Shown in pieces: positions 1-5,318 of a stretch of 5,318 nucleotides of DNA. The stretch covers positions 1 through 5,318 of the forward strand of contig JAJDBO010000284.1 in NCBI GenBank assembly GCA_029261305.1, read 5' to 3'. Origin of the DNA: Nitrospirales bacterium. GTDB taxonomy: Bacteria > Nitrospirota > Nitrospiria > Nitrospirales > UBA8639. Position 1 is the stretch's first letter, and each line of letters begins with the position of its first letter. The notes beneath the pieces are model-generated. The model was not told the origin of the DNA. It ran no database searches and was given only the letters and a program-made list of their open reading frames with translations. The position numbers were made by a program, and so were the translations under genes.

Positions 1-786
1 AATATTTTTTGTGGCTGCTCCACATACCACAGGAACACACGAACGATTACGAGTGGCTAAAGCCAACCCTTGAAGGATTTCTTCAGTTGAGAGATCCCCC
101 TCCCCTAGATATTTTTCCAATAACTCATCACTACCCTCCGCCGCACATTCCATTAACTTTTTCCGAGCTTCTTCGACCTTTCCCTGGAACTCTGTCGGAA
201 TGTCACTTTCCTGAATTTTATGGCTATTGAGGATAGGAGCTATGACTTTTTGTTTTAAAAGATCAATGACTCCTTCAAGTCCCGCCTCTTGGCCAAGGGG
301 CAGTGCTAAAGGAATGCAGGTGATTTCCAAAGTCTTTGAGATTTCCTCTAGCGTCGCTTCAAAATTCGTGTGTTCCTTGTCCAGTTCATTGATGAAAATC
401 AGACTCGGTAGTTCCCGCTCTTGAATCACTTCCCAAACCCGTTCGACCTCAGACCGTAGTCCAGTGGCCCCAATAACCAGCACCGCACCATCCGACACAT
501 AAATGGCACAACGCGTGTCTGCAAAAAAGTCCAAGGAACCTGGGGAATCTAGGATGCTGAAAGACGTGTGTTTTAAAGAAAATTGAAGGAGGGCCGTACT
601 CATTGAATGATGGTGATGAACCTCTTCAGGTTCAAAATCAGCGATGGTGTTACCGGTGGATGTGGATCCCATTGATGGAATCCCACCAGCTGAAAACGCC
701 ATCGCTTCAGCTAAAGAGGTTTTTCCCGCTCCCGCATACGATGCCAAAACAACATTCCTAATGGTGTTGATCGTCAGTTGCGTCAT
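1..786 (-). CDS. EF-G-like translational GTPase paralogue (FusA2-like), 3' part outside window
   Basis: Only the first 262 codons are visible; the frame is open to base 1. It is an elongation factor G-like GTPase domain with motifs in the expected order. The P-loop is S-Y-A-G-A-G-K-T (residues 16-23). The G2 region near residues 57-66 has four histidines followed by S-M-S-T in place of the usual R-G-I-T. G3 is D-S-P-G-S-L-D-F (80-87) and G4 is N-E-L-D (133-136). Canonical EF-G has AHIDAGKT, DTPGH and NKMD, so this is a divergent paralogue, of the kind annotated FusA2 or 'elongation factor G-like', rather than the housekeeping copy. The region after about 195 fits the EF-G G' insert and the end of the G domain. 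The ATG at 786 is preceded by a purine-rich AAAGGGGG about 5 bases away. The gene diverges from the acyltransferase-methyltransferase gene across a long spacer. EF-G acts in ribosomal translocation; the role of these paralogues is poorly settled. The family call is firm; the specific function is unknown. Confidence 0.87.
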   Translation of the reverse strand, partial: MTQLTINTIRNVVLASYAGAGKTSLAEAMAFSAGGIPSMGSTSTGNTIADFEPEEVHHHHSMSTALLQFSLKHTSFSILDSPGSLDFFADTRCAIYVSDGAVLVIGATGLRSEVERVWEVIQERELPSLIFINELDKEHTNFEATLEEISKTLEITCIPLALPLGQEAGLEGVIDLLKQKVIAPILNSHKIQESDIPTEFQGKVEEARKKLMECAAEGSDELLEKYLGEGDLSTEEILQGLALATRNRSCVPVVCGAATKNI

Positions 787-1007
787 GGTGCCCCCTTTCT
801 GGATGACCACATTCTAGGCTTGGTTTCCCAAGAGTGTCAATTAAATGTCCGACTGTCAGAGTTTTTGACGAAAGACTGTCAAGATTCCAAACAGGTACCT
901 TTGAGGAATATTTCGATCATAATTTCCGACCTTCCCAACTCCCCGTTTTTCCACCCTTTCTTTCATTCGATTGAACTATCTCATGCAGGATCCTTGTTCA
1001 AAGATCA

Positions 1008-1023
1008 TGGCATGCGAGATGCA
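1008..1023 (+). promoter_or_regulatory. Candidate sigma-54 (-24/-12) promoter
   Basis: The sequence TGGCATGCGAGATGCA fits the RpoN consensus TGGCACGNNNNTTGCW with two mismatches. The invariant GG (1009-1010) and GC (1021-1022) are exactly 12 bases apart, as sigma-54 requires. The start point would be near 1034, giving a leader of about 247 bases before the ATG at 1281. A match of this quality can occur by chance. No enhancer site was identified upstream, so this is a candidate only. Confidence 0.38.
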
Positions 1024-1073
1024 AAATACAAACTAACAATAGGCAATTCTTTCCGATCTCCAACAACTAAATG

Positions 1074-1109
1074 TAGGAGGAACACCACATGAGAATTCGC
1101 TCCCCCTAG
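1074..1109 (+). promoter_or_regulatory. Strong Shine-Dalgarno with six-codon leader ORF
   Basis: TAGGAGG at 1074-1080 is a near-ideal Shine-Dalgarno, 8 bases before an ATG at 1089. That ATG opens a frame of only six codons (M-R-I-R-S-P), stopping at TAG 1107-1109. CCCCCTA at 1102-1108 can pair with TAGGAGG except for one A-C mismatch, so the ribosome site could be sequestered in a hairpin. It may be a leader peptide in the 5' UTR of the downstream gene, the remnant of a lost gene start, or chance. The peptide has no amino-acid bias that would point to classical attenuation. Confidence 0.3.
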
Positions 1110-1191
1110 GCTGAAAAAATAAAAATAAAACTGAATTAGCAATAATTTTATTCGCGCCTGTCAAACCGGGCAATGGGAAAAGTCTACCCCA

Positions 1192-1207
1192 AAATTTACG
1201 TAAATTT
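1192..1207. repeat. Perfect 16-base palindrome, candidate operator
   Basis: AAATTTACGTAAATTT is a perfect palindrome centred between 1199 and 1200, lying 74 bases before the start codon at 1281. Size, symmetry and position suit the binding site of a dimeric helix-turn-helix regulator. No regulator gene of that kind is in the window. The flanks are AT-rich, which raises the chance level of such symmetry. Confidence 0.4.
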
Positions 1208-1217
1208 AACTAGGTAA

Positions 1218-1265
1218 TTAATGAGCAACCAGCACTTAAAGTTTTTCCGATTGGGAACTCATTAA
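1218..1265. repeat. Inverted repeat with 8-base arms just before the RBS
   Basis: TTAATGAG (1218-1225) is repeated in perfect inverted orientation as CTCATTAA (1258-1265), separated by 32 bases. The right arm ends two bases before the purine-rich ribosome binding site of the gene at 1281. It could be a paired operator, or in RNA a long-loop stem beside the ribosome site. The stem is AT-rich and would be weak. Confidence 0.3.
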
Positions 1266-1266
1266 A

Positions 1267-1273
1267 GAAAGGA
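1267..1273 (+). promoter_or_regulatory. Ribosome binding site of the acyltransferase-methyltransferase gene
   Basis: GAAAGGA lies 7 bases upstream of the ATG at 1281. It supports this start; no other in-frame start upstream has comparable support. Confidence 0.7.
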
Positions 1274-1280
1274 TTCACCA

Positions 1281-3524
1281 ATGTTACCGCTTCATTCCAT
1301 CACGACAGCAAAAAACTCCGAAAAATCGGAGTTGAAGGAATTAGGACATCGAATCACCTTGGAAGTGCACGGAGCCTCTTGGGAAGCCACAATTGAGTCC
1401 TTAACAAGTCATGGTCTGTTCATGAATGTGGAAGGTTTTATTCCAGTGACACCTTCACAAGCCGTGAAGTTTACCTTATCGAACAAACACTCCATTTTGG
1501 AAATACAAGGAAAGATCGCGGGCGTCACAATTGGAAGCAGGAATCAAGGCAAGAAAGAAAATGAATTAGGACACATGCAAATTCAGGTGACATGGCCCGA
1601 TCTAGATGAAATGACCTCATTTAAGTTAAAGGGATTGGTTAGTAAACTGAGTGAACAAACACCCTCTTCACGTATTGAACTTTCTTTTGTCACAGAACTG
1701 GCAGGTGATGGATTCAATGATCAATTAGCGACGGCACTAAAGGCACCTCGCACCAATGTGGATTTACCGGAGTTGGCCAAGGCCTCACAACCACATTTGG
1801 TCAGTACCGTGGTCCAATGCCCAAATCCTTTAGGGAAGACCATTTTGGGATATCTTGATCACCGTGAAGGGTTACAGGCAAACGCACCGGTGGTGGTTCT
1901 TGTTCCTGGATATGGTGAGACGAAACGTGAGTACATCACGCTTGCTTATTACTTGGCCAGCAATGGTTTTCACGTATTGCGGTACGATCATACGTGTCAT
2001 GTAGGTGAGAGTGAAGGCGACCATGAGCATACAAGTCTCACAAATATGAAGGACGATATGAATGCTATGGTCAATTTTGCAAAACGAAATTGGGTACACA
2101 GCCGTGTTGGGTTAGTTGCCACAAGTTTGGCCGGTCGAGTCGCGTTAAAAGCCCTCAGCCAGGGAACCCACGTAGACCAACTCATTTTAATCAGTGGAAT
2201 TGTTGATGTGCGGGCAACCTTAGCTGCAGTCCATCAAGAGGATTTAATTGGGGATTACCTCAACGGCAATGGCCGGGGTGTCACCAATGTTCTGGGATTT
2301 AATGTTGATGGAAACGTATTTTTAAAAGATACGGTAGATGGAGGTTTTAGTGAGTTATCTTCCACCATTGAAGATGCTCAAGGCATTCAGTCTCCGGTGA
2401 TATGGTTTTCACCAGAAGAAGATGCCTGGGTCGACCAGGATTCGCATCAACAAGTCATGGACTCCTTTCCTTCACCAAAAAGCCGATCATTTGTCATCCC
2501 GGAAGGGCTGCATCGGCTACAAGAAAATCCACGGAAAGCTCGTGCCGTCTACCGACAAATTGTCTTCACCTGTCAGGAGCATTTGGCCTGGCATCCGGAA
2601 AACCACGAACTCCTAGAGCCCTCACGTAAAGACATTGGTCGACAAAATCGAATCGAGAGAGAAAGAAATCAAACTCGACGATTTCAACATGAAGCCGATC
2701 ATGTCGATTTTTGGAATCATTATTTATCAAACTTCCACTATATTGCGAACTCTCATGATTATCTGGCCGCCTTGGATCATATTTATCATCTGTTAGGGCC
2801 GGTATCGCCTGGAGATCGATTACTAGATGCCGGGTGTGGAAATGGTCATTTTGGCTCGTTTCTCTTTGCCAAAGAATGGACTCGACAACAAAAGGCTCCA
2901 CAGCAATCCGGCAACCCCATTCATTATACTGGAATTGATTTTGTCGAGACGGCATTGACCCAAGCCAAAGGCCATCTCACCCAGGTCTTACGGCAAACAG
3001 ATGCTGGAAATTCTCAAACCCCAAATCCATCAACCATACTCAGTCCAAATTTCAATCGCCTTGATTTGAATAAACCCTTGCCATTTAAAGATGGCAGCTT
3101 TGATCGCATCATGAGTAATTTGGTGATTGGGTATTTACGAGACCCAGCAGCCACCATTCGGGAATTTTTAAGAGTCTTAGCCCCCGGCGGCAAAATGGTC
3201 TTAACCAATCTCAAGCCTTGTTCTGATCTCACACAAATTTATCGAAATTTCGTTGATCGGACGACGACAACTTCCGCCATTCATGAAGCACGTGAAGTCC
3301 TGAACAATTCAAGCCATATACGCCAGGGAGAAAGTGAAGGGGCATTTCAATTTTATTCCCAGGATGAGTTCCAGCAAGTCTTGCAAGCCTGTGGGGCAGA
3401 TAACCCTCGAGTATTTCCGACGTTTGGCAATCAGGCCTATATTGGTATTGTGGAAAAAATGGCATTGCCATTCAATGAAAAACAGCCTCTTCCCTTGACC
3501 ATCGAATCACTGATTGCCGCATAA
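1281..3524 (+). CDS. PilZ-like / LuxD-like acyltransferase / class I SAM methyltransferase fusion protein
   Basis: This is a complete 747-residue protein with three parts. Residues ~15-110 look like a degenerate PilZ beta-barrel: S-L-T-S-H-G-L-F (40-47) stands where PilZ has (D/N)xSxxG, and the RxxxR arginine pair is not evident, so c-di-GMP binding is doubtful. Residues ~175-435 are an alpha/beta hydrolase that follows LuxD (family Acyl_transf_2), sharing N-G-F-H-V-x-R-Y-D (228-236), H-V-G (240-242) and L-x-A-x-S-L-x-x-R-V-A around the nucleophile. The LuxD triad Ser114/Asp211/His241 maps to Ser282, Asp381 and His411. LuxD hydrolyses or transfers myristoyl groups from acyl-ACP. A charged linker (~440-475) leads to a Rossmann methyltransferase: motif I L-L-D-A-G-C-G-N-G (514-522), acidic Y-T-G-I-D-F (549-554), L-P-F-K-D-G-S-F-D-R-I (600-610), and L-A-P-G-G-K (633-638). 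There is no signal peptide or membrane segment, so it is probably cytoplasmic. The start is set by GAAAGGA at 1267-1273. The substrate is unknown. An acyl-releasing and methylating enzyme is inferred. Confidence 0.88.
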   Translation: MLPLHSITTAKNSEKSELKELGHRITLEVHGASWEATIESLTSHGLFMNVEGFIPVTPSQAVKFTLSNKHSILEIQGKIAGVTIGSRNQGKKENELGHMQIQVTWPDLDEMTSFKLKGLVSKLSEQTPSSRIELSFVTELAGDGFNDQLATALKAPRTNVDLPELAKASQPHLVSTVVQCPNPLGKTILGYLDHREGLQANAPVVVLVPGYGETKREYITLAYYLASNGFHVLRYDHTCHVGESEGDHEHTSLTNMKDDMNAMVNFAKRNWVHSRVGLVATSLAGRVALKALSQGTHVDQLILISGIVDVRATLAAVHQEDLIGDYLNGNGRGVTNVLGFNVDGNVFLKDTVDGGFSELSSTIEDAQGIQSPVIWFSPEEDAWVDQDSHQQVMDSFPSPKSRSFVIPEGLHRLQENPRKARAVYRQIVFTCQEHLAWHPENHELLEPSRKDIGRQNRIERERNQTRRFQHEADHVDFWNHYLSNFHYIANSHDYLAALDHIYHLLGPVSPGDRLLDAGCGNGHFGSFLFAKEWTRQQKAPQQSGNPIHYTGIDFVETALTQAKGHLTQVLRQTDAGNSQTPNPSTILSPNFNRLDLNKPLPFKDGSFDRIMSNLVIGYLRDPAATIREFLRVLAPGGKMVLTNLKPCSDLTQIYRNFVDRTTTTSAIHEAREVLNNSSHIRQGESEGAFQFYSQDEFQQVLQACGADNPRVFPTFGNQAYIGIVEKMALPFNEKQPLPLTIESLIAA

Positions 3525-3576
3525 GATGTCGAGGCCACAACAAAGACAGGACACCAGAAGCCCGAAGCCGCCAGTC

Positions 3577-3595
3577 ACTACTGAATAAAAGTAGT
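3577..3595. other. Small hairpin in the 3' flank
   Basis: ACTACT (3577-3582) and AGTAGT (3590-3595) can form a six-base stem with a seven-base AT-rich loop, 52 bases past the stop codon at 3524. It has no T-run and is too short to be a convincing terminator by itself. It could protect a 3' end or be chance. Confidence 0.2.
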
Positions 3596-3615
3596 TCTCT
3601 CATTCAAATTTGGAC

Positions 3616-3660
3616 AGTCTCCAGCAGACCCGACCAGGGGTTTGCTGGAGATTACCCTTT
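3616..3660 (+). terminator. Hairpin terminator after the fusion gene
   Basis: TCTCCAGCAGACCC (3618-3631) pairs with GGGGTTTGCTGGAGA (inner arm 3638-3651) through 14 positions, one a G-T wobble, around a six-base loop. Two weaker pairs extend it to 3616/3653. The outer nine pairs are perfect. The tail (TTACCCTTT) is only moderately T-rich, so termination may be incomplete. It lies 92 bases after the stop codon at 3524 and about 90 before the histidine kinase start, which suggests that the two genes are mainly separate transcripts. Confidence 0.75.
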
Positions 3661-3749
3661 GCATGTCTTTCCAATTTCGATTACTCTCCTAGACGCATCC
3701 TTCCTCAATTTATTAACAGCCAGATATTGGCTCCTACCAATCTATTCTT

Positions 3750-5318
3750 ATGACGTTTTGGGCCCTGAGTGGATTAGTAAATGGTCTTGCTGCCACTGGC
3801 TTGACCCTCTTGGTCTATTCCCGCAACTCGAAGGAAATTCGTCACCGAACCTTTGGATTTTTTGGTTTATCGGTTGCGCTATGGAGCTTTGCCTATTTCG
3901 CCTGGCAATTAGCCGACACCCAGGATACCTCATTGCTCTTGGCGAGGATGTTCATGATGGGGGCGATTTTTATTCCCGTCACCTATTTACATCATATTCT
4001 CGTACTTCTCAGTCTTGTTAAACGTTATAAAGCCACCCTTCGTGCATCGTATGTTCTCGCCGTGGTGTTTTCCTTTGGGAATATGACGTCTGCCTTTGTC
4101 GCAAACGTGGAACCTGCTCTCTCCTTTTCCTTTTGGCCTCGACCAGGATGGTTGTTTCATCCATTTTTAGTATGGTGGGGGCTCCTAGCCATTCTGTCGG
4201 TCTACTTGCTATATCAGGCCGTCAGGCGGGAGACAGGACAAAAACGCACTCAATATCTCTATTTACTTTGTGCCACACTCATTGGGTACGCAGGCGGGAT
4301 CACAAATTTTCCTCTTTGGTACGACATCCCACTGCTACCGTTTGGAACCATTTTCACTACCGTCTATGTCGCGCTGGTGGCTTACACCTTATTACGACAT
4401 CGATTAATGGATTTTTCTCTCGCGTTTGAAAAGGGCCTGACCTACTTGGTCTTGATGGTATTAGTGGCCCTCCCGGTCTATCCCCTCTTGTTGCTCATGC
4501 AAAAAGTTTTTTGGAATCAGATTAATGTGCAATTTTCTTTTGTCCTGCTGGCCTTATTTCTACTGACGGTCATTGGCGCCTATAAAATGAAAGTGGGGAC
4601 GGAAGGAGCCGTTTCACGTGCCTTGTTCAGGGAACGACATGAAACCTATGCCGCATTGTCAAATTTTTCGAAAGCCCTGGTGACGATTCTCGATATCAAG
4701 ACCCTCACCAATGAGATCGTCCGGACCCTTGGGGAGAATATGGGATCGAAGACGGTCACTCTCTATCTCCTTGATCCCAAAATGAAAACCTACCGACTTG
4801 CGGCCGAATTTGGGGAGGGCCCAGACATCGGACATCATCTCGCGACTGTTGATTTAGATCATCTTCTCCCACAATTTCTTTATACGACAAAAACGGGATT
4901 AATGCGTCAGGATTTAGAATACAATCCACGGAAAGAGGCTGGGCAACTCCTGAACATTCTGAAGGATTCCTTGCCAAGCGAAATTGTCTTGCCCTTGGCC
5001 AATAAAAATCGGCTGGTGGGATTTTGCTGTTTGGGACCTCGTCAGGGCCATGTCCTATATTCCGAACAAGATCTCTCGATTTTGATGACCTTGGCGCAAG
5101 AAGCGGCGATTGCCCTTGATAACAGTATACTCTATCAAGAGCTAAAAGAATCCCAGGCCCAAGCACATCGAGCGGATCGATTGAGATCACTAGAGTCTAT
5201 GGCCGGGGGATTGGCACATGAAATTCAACCCCCGCTTGGATCGATCAAAACTTTCGTCACCCAAGTGCCCAATCAAATCCAAGACCCGGAATATGTCGGA
5301 AAATTATCGGAAGTCGTC
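3750..5318 (+). CDS. Polytopic membrane sensor histidine kinase with GAF domain, C-terminus outside window
   Basis: The first 523 codons are visible and in frame to the right edge. Residues 1-~280 are strongly hydrophobic and give about eight or nine membrane helices (roughly 3-23, 35-54, 64-89, 99-118, 137-157, 168-187, 194-216, 229-250, 262-279), like the N-terminal 7TM region of NtrB/PrsK-type kinases. A GAF-like domain follows (~305-460). A short helical linker leads to the HisKA dimerisation helix with H-box G-L-A-H-E-I-Q-P-P-L-G-S-I-K (487-500); His490 is the expected phospho-acceptor. The usual form is HExxNPL, so Asn is replaced by Pro494. The ATPase domain would lie beyond the window. 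The kinase would sense a membrane or cytoplasmic signal and phosphorylate a response regulator, which is not seen here. ATG 3750 is the only usual start after an in-frame TAA at 3714-3716. It has no clear Shine-Dalgarno, so translation may be weak or leaderless. A terminator separates it from the upstream gene. Confidence 0.88.
   Translation, partial: MTFWALSGLVNGLAATGLTLLVYSRNSKEIRHRTFGFFGLSVALWSFAYFAWQLADTQDTSLLLARMFMMGAIFIPVTYLHHILVLLSLVKRYKATLRASYVLAVVFSFGNMTSAFVANVEPALSFSFWPRPGWLFHPFLVWWGLLAILSVYLLYQAVRRETGQKRTQYLYLLCATLIGYAGGITNFPLWYDIPLLPFGTIFTTVYVALVAYTLLRHRLMDFSLAFEKGLTYLVLMVLVALPVYPLLLLMQKVFWNQINVQFSFVLLALFLLTVIGAYKMKVGTEGAVSRALFRERHETYAALSNFSKALVTILDIKTLTNEIVRTLGENMGSKTVTLYLLDPKMKTYRLAAEFGEGPDIGHHLATVDLDHLLPQFLYTTKTGLMRQDLEYNPRKEAGQLLNILKDSLPSEIVLPLANKNRLVGFCCLGPRQGHVLYSEQDLSILMTLAQEAAIALDNSILYQELKESQAQAHRADRLRSLESMAGGLAHEIQPPLGSIKTFVTQVPNQIQDPEYVGKLSEVV

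Larger units (their letters stand above)
787..1280. other. Divergent intergenic region with regulatory candidates
   Basis: About 494 bases separate the EF-G-like gene (minus strand) from the acyltransferase-methyltransferase gene (plus strand). I see no convincing protein gene here. A 104-codon plus-strand frame across 778-1092 needs a TTG start inside the neighbouring gene and has no recognisable domain. The part from about 1110 to 1275 is strongly AT-rich and contains the palindromic elements listed separately. I could not place a good sigma-70 promoter for either gene. The minus-strand gene must be transcribed from somewhere here; a TATGAT hexamer on the minus strand near 915-920 is a possible -10 but has no good -35. 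Confidence 0.7.

Noticed and set aside
778..1092. A 104-codon plus-strand frame ending in an ATGA overlap with the six-codon ORF
   Set aside because: It needs a TTG start inside the oppositely oriented EF-G-like gene, has no ribosome site, and its translation has no recognisable domain.
1236..1254. TAAAGTTT near CCGAT, resembling sigma-28 (FliA) promoter halves
   Set aside because: The halves are about 2 bases apart, whereas the sigma-28 consensus needs about 11.
2566..2955. A 129-codon minus-strand frame
   Set aside because: It lies wholly inside the methyltransferase end of the fusion gene, whose frame carries clear motifs; this is a shadow.
1281..3524. Possibility that the fusion is two or three genes joined by a frameshift or assembly error
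   Set aside because: The frame is open throughout, no internal start with a good ribosome site lies at a domain boundary, and a natural charged linker joins the domains.
3611..3626. A second GG-N10-GC pattern (TGGACAGTCTCCAGCA) like a sigma-54 site before the kinase
   Set aside because: It has too many mismatches outside GG and GC, and it overlaps the terminator stem that explains the sequence better.
3659..4021. A 120-codon plus-strand frame overlapping the kinase start
   Set aside because: The kinase frame gives a proper series of membrane helices through this stretch; the other frame ends abruptly and has no recognisable domain.
4756..5190. A 144-codon minus-strand frame
   Set aside because: It lies inside the GAF-encoding part of the histidine kinase and has no plausible domain.
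1..5318. CRISPR arrays, tRNA or rRNA genes, insertion sequences
   Set aside because: I saw no regularly spaced direct repeats, no cloverleaf or rRNA-like stretch, no transposase motifs and no terminal inverted repeats.

Overview
The window reads as bacterial chromosomal DNA of moderate, slightly AT-rich composition. Coding density is high and the genes are long and undamaged. No single marker fixes the taxon. A translation-factor paralogue, a polytopic GAF histidine kinase of the NtrB/PrsK-like kind and a possible sigma-54 promoter would suit a Nitrospirota or deltaproteobacterium-like Gram-negative. That placement is a low-confidence inference.

Layout: (1) 1-786, minus strand: the N-terminal 262 residues of an EF-G-like GTPase that runs off the left edge. 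Its G motifs differ from canonical EF-G. (2) 787-1280: a divergent intergenic region of about 494 bases. It holds a sigma-54-type -24/-12 candidate at 1008-1023, a strong Shine-Dalgarno with a six-codon ORF at 1074-1109, a perfect 16-base palindrome at 1192-1207, and an inverted repeat ending just before the ribosome binding site of the next gene. (3) 1281-3524, plus strand: a complete 747-residue three-part protein. It has a PilZ-like N-terminus, an alpha/beta-hydrolase domain that matches LuxD (the myristoyl-ACP thioesterase/acyltransferase of bacterial bioluminescence) with its whole catalytic triad, and a C-terminal class I SAM-dependent methyltransferase. (4) 3525-3749: a spacer with a strong hairpin terminator. 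(5) 3750-5318, plus strand: a multi-pass membrane histidine kinase with a GAF domain, cut by the right edge just after the phospho-acceptor histidine. Its H-box carries proline where Asn or Thr is usual.

The most interesting object is the PilZ/LuxD-like/methyltransferase fusion. LuxD normally works with LuxC and LuxE in luciferase-aldehyde supply, and neither is in this window. Joining a LuxD-type acyl hydrolase to a methyltransferase suggests an enzyme that frees or transfers an acyl group and methylates the product or a linked acceptor. Two inferred possibilities are a modified lipid and a methylated acyl signal. The membrane histidine kinase downstream could be a sensor in the same circuit, but a terminator separates the two genes, so a functional link is speculative. 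The EF-G-like gene is transcribed away from both and is probably independent.
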